64,000 nucleotides of DNA from Verrucomicrobiota bacterium (GCA_015061905.1 SUVQ01000001.1:62001-126000); one strand, 5' to 3'. Positions 27,057 to 35,990 are shown, numbered from the stretch's first letter. Notes: generated by a model not told the origin, from the sequence alone. A program made the numbers and translations.

Positions 27057-27671
27057 ATGAAACTGAAAGAACTTCTCCCGCGCAAACTTCTCAAATTTAT
27101 CGCGTATACTTACATTGCGGGAACGCTCGGTTTTTTTCTGCTCTTCGGGATTATCGCTTACACACCCGTCGGCTACATGCTCGAAGCTCCGCAAATCGAA
27201 TCTACGCCGTTTGACGAGCTTTGGGACGATGCGGAGGCAGTCGTCATTCTCGGCGGGGACGCCCAGCGCGCCGCCGACGCCGTAAAAGTCTTCAACGCAG
27301 GAAAAGCCCGCCGCATCGTTGTCAGTGCCGACGAACGCGCGATGCTCGATGTTCTTTACGGAGCAAAAATTCCGCCGGAAAAAATTTCCGTCGACGAAAA
27401 GCCGCTTCGCACGATTGACCACCCGCGCACGATTCAATCCTGCGGCATTACGCCCGAAACGAAAATCATCATCACCAGCACGCGCATGCAGGAACGGCGC
27501 GCCGCGCGGCTTTTTCGCGAAGCCGGATACACGCAATTTCAAATTTATTCTCAAACCTACGAAGTTCGCGCTCCCGAGCGGATTGAAAAAGGTATTCGTC
27601 TCGGCGTTTCCGGCGCCGTCGATGTTTTTTACTCCTACCTCGCGTGGCTGAAATACTGGATTGTGGACTAA
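27057..27671 (+). CDS. YdcF/SanA-like DUF218 membrane protein
   Basis: The start is ATG 27057, just after tRNA-Arg. The 204-residue protein has one N-terminal membrane segment (about 12-35) and a Rossmann-like DUF218 domain with AVVILGGDAQRAADAV, RRIVVSADE and ITSTRMQERRAARLF. Relatives such as ElyC and SanA affect cell-wall precursor handling and envelope integrity; the reaction is not established. Assignment rests on the GGD and post-strand motifs. Confidence 0.7.
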   Translation: MKLKELLPRKLLKFIAYTYIAGTLGFFLLFGIIAYTPVGYMLEAPQIESTPFDELWDDAEAVVILGGDAQRAADAVKVFNAGKARRIVVSADERAMLDVLYGAKIPPEKISVDEKPLRTIDHPRTIQSCGITPETKIIITSTRMQERRAARLFREAGYTQFQIYSQTYEVRAPERIEKGIRLGVSGAVDVFYSYLAWLKYWIVD

Positions 27672-27774
27672 TTCTGCTCCACGCGCCCTTTTCCCGCAAC
27701 GCGCGTGAAAATTTGCCCGTTTTGCGAAATTGCCAATTTTGTGCGGCATGTTTACGATAGGCGCAAAGGTTATT

Positions 27775-28794
27775 ATGTCCGACAACAATTCAGCCAACAC
27801 CGCTACGCAAAAACAAGTCGTGCTCACGGGAGCGCAACCGACGGGCCGCCTCCACCTCGGCAACTATCTCGGAGCCGCGCTCAACTGGAAAAAAATGCAG
27901 GACGACTACACCTGCTTTTTCATGATTGCCAATCAGCATGCGATTACGGTGCCGACCGTTGCCGCCGAGCTTCGCAAAAACACGTATTCCTGCCTCGCTC
28001 AATACATGGCTTGCGGGCTCGATCCGGCAAAGAGTTCGCTTTTCGCGCAAAGCCAAGTTATCGGGCACACCGAGCTCGCCTGGATTCTCGGGTGCCTCTG
28101 CCCGCTCGGACAACTCGAACGCATGACGCAATTTAAGGACAAGGCGAAAAAGCAAATTTCCGTCGGTGCAGGCTTGCTCTACTACCCGGCACTGATGGCG
28201 GCGGATATTTTGCTCTACAACGCGCACGTCGTTCCCGTCGGCGAAGACCAAAAACAACACTTGGAAATTACGCGCGACCTCGCGGACAAGTTTAACGCAA
28301 CGTATTCCCCCACGTTTAACGTTCCCGCGCCCTTTATCGGCAAGGCGGGAGCGCGCGTGATGTCGCTCCAAAACCCGACCTCCAAAATGTCCAAATCCGA
28401 TCCGAATCAGGCGGGAACGGTTTACATTGTCGACACGGACGACGTGATTCGCAAAAAAATCATGTCCGCCGTAACGGATTCCGAAGGTTCCATCCGCGCA
28501 GACGCGGAAAACAAGCCCGGCGTAACGAACCTTATCTCGATTTATTCGGCGGTTACGGGAACGTCGGTCGCCGATATCGAGGCGGAATTTGCCGGCAAGG
28601 GCTACGGCGATTTCAAAAAAGCCGTTGCCGATGCCGTCGTCGCAATGCTTTCGCCGATTCGCACGCGCTACGAAGAGCTTGTTTCGCAAAAAGATTATCT
28701 GGATTCTGTGCTCAAAGCCGGAGCGGAAGCCGCCCAGCGCGCGGCAAACCGCACGCTCTCGAAGGTTTACCGCAAAGTCGGCTTCCTTCAATAG
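27775..28794 (+). CDS. trpS: Tryptophanyl-tRNA synthetase TrpS
   Basis: The start is taken at ATG 27775; another ATG at 27748 is in frame. The 339-residue class I synthetase has TGAQPTGRLHLGNYLGA (the HIGH-equivalent), VPVGEDQKQHLE and the KMSKSD loop. It charges tRNA-Trp. Length is typical. No T-box or leader is evident. Confidence 0.95.
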   Translation: MSDNNSANTATQKQVVLTGAQPTGRLHLGNYLGAALNWKKMQDDYTCFFMIANQHAITVPTVAAELRKNTYSCLAQYMACGLDPAKSSLFAQSQVIGHTELAWILGCLCPLGQLERMTQFKDKAKKQISVGAGLLYYPALMAADILLYNAHVVPVGEDQKQHLEITRDLADKFNATYSPTFNVPAPFIGKAGARVMSLQNPTSKMSKSDPNQAGTVYIVDTDDVIRKKIMSAVTDSEGSIRADAENKPGVTNLISIYSAVTGTSVADIEAEFAGKGYGDFKKAVADAVVAMLSPIRTRYEELVSQKDYLDSVLKAGAEAAQRAANRTLSKVYRKVGFLQ

Positions 28795-28887
28795 CCGGCA
28801 CGCGGGAACGCCCGGCAAACGAAACCCGAAGCCGTGCCGTGTTTCCCGTTTTGAGAAAAATTCACCTGTAAACTCCCGTTTCTTCTT

Positions 28888-29898
28888 ATGCAGAAAATCG
28901 CCACGCCCGTCATTTTTATTTCCGCCGTCGCCGCCACGCTTTTTTACGTCAGCCAAGAAGAGCACGACACGGGAACGCTGGCTTTGCTCGCCGCGGTTTT
29001 GCTCGTCGGACAAATTTGCGCAACACTTCCGTTTATTCTCGAAGCAAAACGCCCGAAAACGGGAACGTCCGCCCACGCAAACGCCGGCGGGAACGCGCAA
29101 AAAATCGTCGCCAACCAGCAAATCATTCACGAGGATTTGCGCTCTCTCGGCGAAACGCTCATTAAGCGTCTCAATGCCATTTCCGAGCATCAAAACGCCA
29201 CGGAAAAAAAACTGCTCGCCGCTCTCGTCAAAGACGCGCCCACTTTGTCCGACGATTTTGACGCTTTTCGGGAAAAAATCTCCAAAGAACTCGAAGAACG
29301 CTTTGAGGATTTGGACAAAGCTCTCGGCGAAATCGCCGCCGAAAACGCTCCGAACATCGAAGACATCGAAAAAAAACTGAACGAAATCGCCTGCCGCCTC
29401 GACGGTTTTTCCGAAATTTTAGAAAACATTGCTTCCGAAAAAAATATCCGCTCCGACGAGGATGACGAAGACGCGTTTTCCGATTTTGACGAATTTGACG
29501 ACGACGAAGACGACATTTCCGTAGAAGATTTTCCCGAAGACGAAACGGAATCCGCGCCGGGAAAAGTGCGCGCCGAAGAGCCGCCCGCAACTACGCAGGG
29601 CGAATTTGAGCTCGGCGATTTGCCCCGCGCTCGCGGAGCAACGCTCGTCCTCGAAGCCATGCTCGGCATCGAGAACAAACCTTTCCTGCGCGGGAACGCG
29701 CCCGGGCTCTCGGAAAATGCGGGAACGCCGATGACTTTTGTCGAAATCGGAAAATGGAGCCACGATTTCAGCGCGCTCACGGAGGAAATTTCCGTGCGCA
29801 TTTTGCGCAACGACGACGAAAACGACCCGCTCGGCGAAACCATTACGCTCGCACCCGGACAAAAACTCGAACTCGCCTACGTTCCCGACCGCGCGTGA
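28888..29898 (+). CDS. Membrane-anchored coiled-coil protein with acidic linker, unknown function
   Basis: The 336-residue product has two closely spaced hydrophobic segments at the N-terminus, a helical/coiled-coil region (about 65-180; VANQQIIHEDLRSLGETLI), a very acidic low-complexity linker (about 185-225, rich in D and E) and a C-terminal globular part. It overlaps the next gene by 4 bases (GTGA), so translation of the two is coupled. No known domain recognised. Confidence 0.65.
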   Translation: MQKIATPVIFISAVAATLFYVSQEEHDTGTLALLAAVLLVGQICATLPFILEAKRPKTGTSAHANAGGNAQKIVANQQIIHEDLRSLGETLIKRLNAISEHQNATEKKLLAALVKDAPTLSDDFDAFREKISKELEERFEDLDKALGEIAAENAPNIEDIEKKLNEIACRLDGFSEILENIASEKNIRSDEDDEDAFSDFDEFDDDEDDISVEDFPEDETESAPGKVRAEEPPATTQGEFELGDLPRARGATLVLEAMLGIENKPFLRGNAPGLSENAGTPMTFVEIGKWSHDFSALTEEISVRILRNDDENDPLGETITLAPGQKLELAYVPDRA

Positions 29899-31061
29899 TT
29901 TTTCCCACGAAAAAAGCTTCCGGACTTTGCGCCTGCATCTGCGCTTGCGCAACGGCACTCTTCGGCGAAACCGAGCCCGACGTTCCCGCCCCGGCAAACC
30001 CCGATTCCGCAACAATCGAAACGGAGCGGTTTTCCACCGCGCGCACGGATTTTTTTGAAATTTCCGCCGAAGACGCGCAAGCCGCCACGCGTGCCGCAGA
30101 GCTCGCCGGCGAAGTCGAAAACTATTTTCTCAAACACCCGAGACTTTGGAAAAAACTGCTTCCGCCGCTCGGCTTCCGCGTTCACGTCGAACTGTTTCGC
30201 CGGTCCGGAATCTTCGCTTTGTCCAAAACCGAAAACGGGCGCACACGCATTTTTCTCAGCGAAAATCTTTCAACGCCCGCCGCCCGCGAAAGCACACGCC
30301 GAAACCTCGCGCACGCGATGATTTTTCAGCTCTCACCCGCAAAAAATCCGGCAGACGTTCCCGCTTGGCTCGTTTACGCCGCCGCCGAGGAAAGCCGCAT
30401 CGGAAGCGTTCCCGGTCGACGCATTTTCCTGCAAAAAAAATCAAAATTCGCGCCGCCGGTTTCGCCGGAAAAAATCCTTTCCGCAACGGCAAGCGAATTT
30501 GACAACGACGAAGATCTCCGACTCAACGCGCTTTGGTTCTCGCGTGCGATTCCCGAACTTGCGCCGTTTTTCGACAAAGAAAAATCCGCAGAAGAACAGC
30601 TTCTCGCCGCGTTCCCGCAAGCTTTTGAAGGAGAAAAATTCGATTCCGCTTCCGCAAATAAATTTTGGGCAACGCGCTTTCGGAGACTCATCGCCGCCGC
30701 GCCTTCCGGCATCGATTTACCGGAAGAATCCCAACGCGTTTTTGACGACGCGCTCCTCGTGCTCGTTCAAAAAGACGGAAACGAAACGCGCCTCCTCGCC
30801 GGAGACCTCATTCCGTTCCGGCTCCAACCGGAAATCCGCGAAACCCTTGCCGAACAGCTCTCCGCGCTCTCTGCTCATTTCCGGAAAGTAAATCCCGTCT
30901 GGCACAACGCCTTCGCAGAATACGGACTTTTTCTCGAAATGTTCGGCAACCCCGATGTGGATGCGGGAACGCTCGAAGCGCAATGGAACAAAGCCGTTCT
31001 CGCCCGCTCCGACGCGCTCGCGCTTCAGCGCGATATCCGAGCCGCCCTGGAAAACAGATAG
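29895..31061 (+). CDS. Secreted protein with degenerate gluzincin-like segment, unknown function
   Basis: GTG 29895 overlaps the upstream stop codon. The 388-residue protein starts with a short basic stretch and a Cys/Ala-rich hydrophobic segment that may serve as a signal. At about 135-165 the segment NLAHAMIFQL followed by VPAWLVYAAAEE resembles the HExxH...LPxWLxEG layout of MA-clan metallopeptidases, but the catalytic His-Glu pair is missing (AHAMI). It may therefore be a non-catalytic relative. This reading is tentative. Confidence 0.55.
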   Translation: MIFPTKKASGLCACICACATALFGETEPDVPAPANPDSATIETERFSTARTDFFEISAEDAQAATRAAELAGEVENYFLKHPRLWKKLLPPLGFRVHVELFRRSGIFALSKTENGRTRIFLSENLSTPAARESTRRNLAHAMIFQLSPAKNPADVPAWLVYAAAEESRIGSVPGRRIFLQKKSKFAPPVSPEKILSATASEFDNDEDLRLNALWFSRAIPELAPFFDKEKSAEEQLLAAFPQAFEGEKFDSASANKFWATRFRRLIAAAPSGIDLPEESQRVFDDALLVLVQKDGNETRLLAGDLIPFRLQPEIRETLAEQLSALSAHFRKVNPVWHNAFAEYGLFLEMFGNPDVDAGTLEAQWNKAVLARSDALALQRDIRAALENR

Positions 31062-31071
31062 CTTCACGCGA

Positions 31072-31200
31072 AACGTAAAAATCTCGCGCAAAGACGCCAA
31101 AACGCAAAGTTTTTATAATTTAAGAACCACGAATAAACACGAATTTTCACGAATGATTTTTTATAAAAAACTTCGCGGCTTGGCGGCTTGACGCGAAAAA
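31072..31200. repeat. Interspersed composite repeat, copy 4 (inner module inverted)
   Basis: It starts ATCTCGCGCAAAGACGCC and ends AACTTCGCGGCTTGGCGGC. The inner part AACCACGAATAAACACGAAT is the reverse complement of the ATTCGTGTTTATTCGCGG module of copies 1 and 2. Confidence 0.8.
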
Positions 31201-31202
31201 AA

Positions 31203-31230
31203 CGTTCCCGCGACCGGAGCCACGGGAACG
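31203..31230 (-). terminator. terminator of the second PEP-CTERM gene (inverted motif pair)
   Basis: CGTTCCCG (31203-31210) pairs with CGGGAACG (31223-31230); on the minus strand T residues follow (complement of 31196-31202). Same design as 3035-3062. Confidence 0.75.
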
Positions 31231-31270
31231 CAAAACAATTCACATTAAAATAAATATAGAATCAAACATT

Positions 31271-32254
31271 CTACGAACGGGAACGCCGGCGACGCGCCGC
31301 CACCAGCGCAAGCGCACCCGATCCCGCCAACAACCCGAACGCCGACGGCTCCGGAATATCAGGAACAACAGGCGGCACTTCCGGAGTTATAACTTCTCGT
31401 TTAACACGTGAATACTCGTAGCTACTCGCACGCTCCGCAGTTGCTATGGAGTTTCCGTCATTATGAAGCAAAAAGCCATAGGCATCAAAATATGCATTGG
31501 ACGCAAACCCCAAACCGTCAAAATTCAACCAATAGTATTTTTCTCCATCGGGAGTATTAGCATAAAGGTAAAGAATATCTTGTTTAGATTCATCCTTAAA
31601 TGCTTCAATGACGATCTCAAGCCGATAATTGCCCGAATCAAAACCATTGTCTTCTCTTCCATCTACGATGGTATACCATTTTCCACTAACCGGAGCCGTA
31701 TAATCATACGGACTCGATACCTTGTATTGAAATTCTCCGTTTGGGAAATAAACTTTTTGACCTGCGTTGTCATTGTATTCCGCAATGTCAGCATCGTATC
31801 GAACAGCAACCGCATCTCGTCTATCCGAAGATGACTCTAGTTGCACGTTCCCGAAATAAATGGAACCGCCGCTTCCTGCCAAATACATCCCCGCCATCGC
31901 TTGATCTCCAGCCCCTGCCCCATTTTGTGTCAGCTTAAAATTAAAACTGAATTCATAGCGTGCATCTGAGTCCAAGTGAATAGTCATATTCTGCCGATGG
32001 TGCGTTAAATGGAGGGGGTGACTACTGGCATTATGAGTTCCGTCATAACCAATATTTCCATGCCACGTCCCATCGTAGAGTCCCCCGGAGTTACTTTCTT
32101 GAGGGCCGGAATACACGTAACCGCCTGTGTTGTAGTCATTATTGTTCAGTTTATCAATATTCCCGCCTGCATACATGTTAAGTTGCGCCGTTCCCGCCAT
32201 TGCGCCGACACTACTCGCGGCGAGGAGTGTTGTGATTAATAATGTGTTTTTCAT
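31271..32254 (-). CDS. PEP-CTERM domain protein
   Basis: The start is ATG 32254 (MKNTLLITTLLAASSVGAMA signal peptide). The 327-residue protein has a beta-rich ectodomain with Tyr/Gly/Asn-rich stretches (MYAGGNIDKLNNNDYNTGG) and ends with IPEPSAFGLLAGSG, a hydrophobic helix and RRRRSRS. Like the protein at 3098 it should be exported and processed at the tail by an exosortase-type enzyme. The two ectodomains are not obviously related. The gene is poor in the iterated motif (three copies in about 1 kb). Confidence 0.85.
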   Translation of the reverse strand: MKNTLLITTLLAASSVGAMAGTAQLNMYAGGNIDKLNNNDYNTGGYVYSGPQESNSGGLYDGTWHGNIGYDGTHNASSHPLHLTHHRQNMTIHLDSDARYEFSFNFKLTQNGAGAGDQAMAGMYLAGSGGSIYFGNVQLESSSDRRDAVAVRYDADIAEYNDNAGQKVYFPNGEFQYKVSSPYDYTAPVSGKWYTIVDGREDNGFDSGNYRLEIVIEAFKDESKQDILYLYANTPDGEKYYWLNFDGLGFASNAYFDAYGFLLHNDGNSIATAERASSYEYSRVKREVITPEVPPVVPDIPEPSAFGLLAGSGALALVAARRRRSRS

Positions 32255-32283
32255 GTGTGTTTTTCTAATCTGTGTGTTTTTAA

Positions 32284-32356
32284 ATTTGAGCCTTCCGGAA
32301 ACCGTTCCCGGATAAATTTGGCTCAAATATCGGGTGCATTTTCGCAAAAAAAAAAG
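32284..32356 (-). promoter_or_regulatory. Conserved leader of second PEP-CTERM gene
   Basis: ATTTGAGCC (32284-32292) pairs with GGCTCAAAT (32320-32328), enclosing TCCGG (32294-32298)/CCGGA (32308-32312) with CGTTCCCG in the apical part. Upstream on the minus strand are a T run and GCGA (complement of about 32343-32356). The arrangement matches 3910-3975. Confidence 0.55.
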
Positions 32357-32398
32357 CGAATTGTCAAATTATTTTTACCGACACGGTAGTAAAAAAAA

Positions 32399-32658
32399 GA
32401 ATCCACGAATAACACAAATTTCACGAACGACTTCTTTTTAAAGAGAAAAACATCCGTGTGCGTCCGTGTTTATCCGTGGTTCATTATTTCTCACGGAGCC
32501 ACGAAACCACAGAGTTTTTTGTGATTATTTTTTTTTGCGACAGACGAAACAAATATACGCAGATTTCCTCTTAAAAAAACTTTGCGGCTTGGCGACTTCG
32601 CGCGAAAATCATTCGTGAATATTTGTGTTTATTCGTGGTTCCTTTCTTTTTACGCAAA
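32399..32658. repeat. Interspersed composite repeat, copy 5 (long form)
   Basis: It contains ATCCACGAATAACACAAATT, GTCCGTGTTTATCCGTGG, CACGAAACCACAGAG, ACTTTGCGGCTTGGCGAC and ATTTGTGTTTATTCGTGG in mixed orientation. It is longer and more diverged than the other copies and, with the leader before it, fills the gene-free interval 32255-32753. Confidence 0.7.
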
Positions 32659-32696
32659 AAAACGGCAAGGGACGACATTTCTCCCAATAATAAAAA

Positions 32697-32735
32697 AGCG
32701 TTCCCGCGAAATGAATCACGGGAACGCGCTTTTTT
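32697..32735 (-). terminator. terminator of the ribosomal superoperon (inverted motif pair)
   Basis: AGCGTTCCCG (32697-32706) pairs with CGGGAACGCG/CT (32719-32730), with A run on the left and T run on the right, so it works in both directions. It lies 20 bases beyond the rplQ stop. Confidence 0.8.
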
Positions 32736-32753
32736 TGATTCAACCGAATCTTA

Positions 32754-33248
32754 TTATTCGGCGGCGGGCTGTTCTGCGGGAGCCGCTTCTTCAGCCGGAG
32801 CTTCTTCCGTAGCTTTCTTAGCCTTGGGAGCCGCTTTTTTCGGGGCTTTTTTGTAGCCTTCGTCGTTAGCGGCAATGAGCTCAATGAGAGCCATTTCCGC
32901 ACCGTCTCCGATACGCGGGATCGCAAGCTTGTAAATGCGGGTGTAGCCGCCGTTGCGATTCAGGAATTCCTGAGCACGCTTGGTGAAGAGAATCGCGACC
33001 GCTTCTTCGTTACGAACCTTGGAGAGAGCCAAACGGAAGTAGTGAAGTTTTTTCACCTTGTCATCCGTCTGAGCCGCTTTCTTGGCAAGCGTAATGACTT
33101 TTTCCGCGAACGGGCGGAGAGCCTTGGCTTTCGGGAGAGTGGTCTTGATACGGTTGTGAATAAAGAGCGCGGCGGCGAGATTCGCCATAAGAGCTTCGCG
33201 GTGCTCTTTCTTAACGCCGAGCTGATGGCGATGTTTGCAGTGACGCAT
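32754..33248 (-). CDS. rplQ: 50S ribosomal protein L17
   Basis: The 164-residue protein begins MRHCKHRHQLGVKKEHREAL with the L17 signature. Residues about 130-164 form an Ala/Glu/Lys/Pro tail beyond the usual 115-130 residue core. It is the last gene of the superoperon, after rpoA. Confidence 0.95.
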   Translation of the reverse strand: MRHCKHRHQLGVKKEHREALMANLAAALFIHNRIKTTLPKAKALRPFAEKVITLAKKAAQTDDKVKKLHYFRLALSKVRNEEAVAILFTKRAQEFLNRNGGYTRIYKLAIPRIGDGAEMALIELIAANDEGYKKAPKKAAPKAKKATEEAPAEEAAPAEQPAAE

Positions 33249-33293
33249 AGTTTCTAAATATTTCTATAGGATTAATTTTGTATGAATCTGCTG

Positions 33294-34370
33294 TTATTCG
33301 GCGATTTCGTCGTCGTCATCCTCTTCGGCGAGCAACGCTTCGTCCACGGGCGGGCGATTTGCCTTGTGCTGAGCGATGATGTCGCGATCGATAAGGCGTT
33401 CGTCAATTTTCATACCGAGGGAAAGTCCGAGTTGCTCGAGCTTTGCCTTGATTTCATTGAGAGACTTCTTACCGAAGTTGCGATACTTCAGCATTTCGGA
33501 TTCCGACTTGAGGGCGAGTTCGCCCACCGTCGTGATATTCGCGTTGTTCAAGCAGTTTGCGGCACGAACGGAAAGTTCGATTTCGTTAACGCTCATGTTG
33601 AGAAGCTTGCGGAGACGATTCTGTTCTTCGCTGACTTCCTTACCTTCGGTTTCAAACTGAACGACTTCGTTCGACGCGGCATCAAACACATCGAGGTGGT
33701 GGCGAAGAATGGAGGCTGCTTCCTTGAGAGCGTCCGACGGAGTGATACGACCGTCGGTCCAAATTTCAAGAACGAGCTTGTCATAATTCGTCATCTGACC
33801 GACGCGCGTATTTTCAACGCCGTAGCGGACGAGGCGAACCGGGCTGAAGAGCGAATCGATTGCGATTACGCCGATCGGCTGATCGTCGGTTTTATTCGCT
33901 TCTGCCGGGCACCAGGAACGTCCTACGCGCACCGTAAGTTCCATTTGGAGGCGGCGCTTAACGTTGAGCGTGCAAATCAGTTGATCCGGATTGACGAGGT
34001 CGAGGTCGGTAACGAGCTCAATGTCTTTTGCCGTTACGGGACCTTCGCGATCGACGTCAATACGCACCGTGAACGTATCACGGCGATGAGCACGAAGAAT
34101 AACCTTTTTCAGGTTGAGAACGATTTCCGTCACGTCTTCGACGACGCCGTCGATAGACTGAAATTCGTGGCTGACACCTTCAATTTTGACGGAGCAAATC
34201 GCCGCGCCTTCAATCGAGCTGAGAAGAACACGACGAAGAGCATTTCCCATCGTGTGCCCGTAGCCGATTTCAAACGGTTCCGCGATGAATTTCGCGTATG
34301 TGTCGTTCGACACCGATTCGTCCCGCTTGAGACTTTTCGGCAACTCAAATTTACCAAGGCGTTTAGGCAT
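33294..34370 (-). CDS. rpoA: RNA polymerase alpha subunit
   Basis: The start is ATG 34370 (MPKRLGKFELPKSL). The 358-residue protein has the N-terminal dimerisation domain (TMGNALRRVLLSSIEG) and the C-terminal domain with LSVRAANCLNNANI and GKKSLNEIKAKL helix-hairpin-helix elements that contact UP elements and activators. It carries a short acidic tail (EEDDDDEIAE). Order rpsM-rpsK-rpsD-rpoA-rplQ is the usual alpha operon. Confidence 0.96.
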   Translation of the reverse strand: MPKRLGKFELPKSLKRDESVSNDTYAKFIAEPFEIGYGHTMGNALRRVLLSSIEGAAICSVKIEGVSHEFQSIDGVVEDVTEIVLNLKKVILRAHRRDTFTVRIDVDREGPVTAKDIELVTDLDLVNPDQLICTLNVKRRLQMELTVRVGRSWCPAEANKTDDQPIGVIAIDSLFSPVRLVRYGVENTRVGQMTNYDKLVLEIWTDGRITPSDALKEAASILRHHLDVFDAASNEVVQFETEGKEVSEEQNRLRKLLNMSVNEIELSVRAANCLNNANITTVGELALKSESEMLKYRNFGKKSLNEIKAKLEQLGLSLGMKIDERLIDRDIIAQHKANRPPVDEALLAEEDDDDEIAE

Positions 34371-34392
34371 TTTACTTAGACTCTTAGAAGGA

Positions 34393-35001
34393 TTAACGGC
34401 TGTAGAATTCGACGATGAGCTGGACGTTGATGTCCTGCGGCATTTCTTCGCGAGTCGGCTTGCGGTCAATCGTGCCTTCAAGCGTTCCCGCCGGAAGCGT
34501 CAACCATGCGGGAACCGCACGGAACTGGTTTTCTTCGACGCCACGGGTTGCAAGTTGCTTCGAGGAGGTGCGGTTGCGGATTTCAACCTTGTCTCCGACT
34601 TTGCAGGAGTAGGACGGGATGTCCACCTTGTGTCCGTTCACGCAAATGTGCCCGTGCCCGACGAGCTGGCGCGCAGCGCGGCGCGTGTTTGCAAAGCCGA
34701 GAAGATACACGACGCTGTCGAGGCGTGTTTCAAGAAGCGTGAGGAAGTTTTCACCGACGACGCCCCCCATGCGTTTTGCGCGGGCAAAGGTGAGGCGGAA
34801 CTGCTTTTCGCTGAGTCCATACATGAAGCGTAATTTCTGCTTCTCGTTGAGACCGGTTCCGTATTCGGTAGCTTTGCGGCGGAGCGTCGGACCATGAACT
34901 CCCGGAGGATACGGCTTGCGTTCCTCAGCCTTGCAGGTCGGGAGGATGTTCTGGCCAAAACGGCGGTTAATTTTGCTTGTCGGGCCTATGTAGCGTGACA
35001 T
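34393..35001 (-). CDS. rpsD: 30S ribosomal protein S4
   Basis: The 202-residue protein has the S4 RNA-binding domain (LDSVVYLLGFANTRRAARQL...GHICVNG) and a normal length. S4 binds 16S rRNA early in assembly and in some bacteria represses the alpha operon. It has no N-terminal zinc cysteines apart from one (LPTCKAEE). Confidence 0.95.
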   Translation of the reverse strand: MSRYIGPTSKINRRFGQNILPTCKAEERKPYPPGVHGPTLRRKATEYGTGLNEKQKLRFMYGLSEKQFRLTFARAKRMGGVVGENFLTLLETRLDSVVYLLGFANTRRAARQLVGHGHICVNGHKVDIPSYSCKVGDKVEIRNRTSSKQLATRGVEENQFRAVPAWLTLPAGTLEGTIDRKPTREEMPQDINVQLIVEFYSR

Positions 35002-35074
35002 TTTCTTTTTTCTCTATAGTTTGGCGGCAATGAATGCCTTCCGGGTTGCCATTGCCGGAAGGAAAAAATCAATC

Positions 35075-35095
35075 GCGGGAACGCGATGTTCCCGC
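35075..35095 (-). terminator. inverted motif-pair hairpin in the rpsK-rpsD spacer
   Basis: GCGGGAAC (35075-35082) pairs perfectly with GTTCCCGC (35088-35095) around GCGAT. On the minus strand a T run comes about 6 bases later (complement of 35063-35068). It may attenuate transcription into rpsD/rpoA; a second hairpin (35037-35062) is next to it. Confidence 0.4.
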
Positions 35096-35102
35096 AGAAA
35101 TA

Positions 35103-35591
35103 TTAGACGCGGCGGCGTTTCGGCGGGCGGCATCCGTTGTGCGGAACCGGCGTAACGTCCATAATCGAAAGAACGTTCAAGCCGAGCTGCTGCAACGCAC
35201 GAATCGCGGAGTCGCGTCCCATTCCCGGACCGCGAACTTTAACGATAACGTCTTTGAGACCGTGCGACATGGCGACGCGAGCGGCATCCTGACAAACGAC
35301 CTGCGCGGCGAACGCCGTGGATTTGCGGGATCCGCGGAAATTGCATTTTCCGGAAGAGGACCAGGAGATTACGTTCCCGTTCGGATCCGTGAAAGTGATT
35401 TTCGTGTTGTTGAAGGTCGCGAGAACATTGCAAACGCCCGTTGTAATGTTCTTCGATCCCTTTGCGCGACGAATCTTGATTTCTTCAAGTCCTTCAGCGA
35501 GAAGATCCTTCGCCGTGATTTCCTTCTTTTCGGGAACGGCGGGAGCGGCTTCTGCAGTCGCGTTTTGTTCCTTGATTTCTTCTTGGCTCAT
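35103..35591 (-). CDS. rpsK: 30S ribosomal protein S11 with N-terminal extension
   Basis: The S11 core ([50 protein letters not shown]) is preceded by about 35-40 extra acidic/Ala-rich residues ([20 protein letters not shown]). Total 162 residues versus about 125-130 usually. The platform-forming protein of the small subunit. Confidence 0.95.
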   Translation of the reverse strand: MSQEEIKEQNATAEAAPAVPEKKEITAKDLLAEGLEEIKIRRAKGSKNITTGVCNVLATFNNTKITFTDPNGNVISWSSSGKCNFRGSRKSTAFAAQVVCQDAARVAMSHGLKDVIVKVRGPGMGRDSAIRALQQLGLNVLSIMDVTPVPHNGCRPPKRRRV

Positions 35592-35618
35592 TATAAAAGA
35601 GAATTTCGGAGATTAAAC

Positions 35619-35990
35619 TTATTTGGAAACGACGCCGACCGTCTTGCGGGCTCCCTTGCGGGTGCGGGCATTCGTCTTCGTGCGCTGCCCGCGAACCGGA
35701 AGTCCGCGGAAGTGGCGAAGTCCGCGATAGGACTTAATCGACTGGAGACGCTTGAGGTTCGAGCCGATTTCGCGACGAAGATCGCCTTCGCACTTGTAAC
35801 CGCGTTCGACGATGTAATTAACGATCTTATTGAGCTGCTCTTCCGTCAGTTTGTCCGAACGGAGCGCGGGATCGAGCCCAAGCGCATTAACGATCTCGGT
35901 CGCACGAGTCGGACCGATCCCGTAGATATAACGCAGCGCATATTCGACGCGTTTGTTATTAGGAATGTCTACACCAAGGATGCGTGGCAT
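35619..35990 (-). CDS. rpsM: 30S ribosomal protein S13
   Basis: The 123-residue protein starts [19 protein letters not shown] and has the helix-two turns-helix and C-terminal [14 protein letters not shown] tRNA-contacting tail. The usual rpmJ and infA upstream are absent; map precedes it after a 108-base spacer without a gene. Confidence 0.95.
   Translation of the reverse strand: MPRILGVDIPNNKRVEYALRYIYGIGPTRATEIVNALGLDPALRSDKLTEEQLNKIVNYIVERGYKCEGDLRREIGSNLKRLQSIKSYRGLRHFRGLPVRGQRTKTNARTRKGARKTVGVVSK

Noticed and set aside
27790-29193. A 467-codon minus-strand frame opposite trpS
   Set aside because: Overlaps the whole of an unmistakable synthetase gene and has shadow-like Arg/Gly-rich composition.
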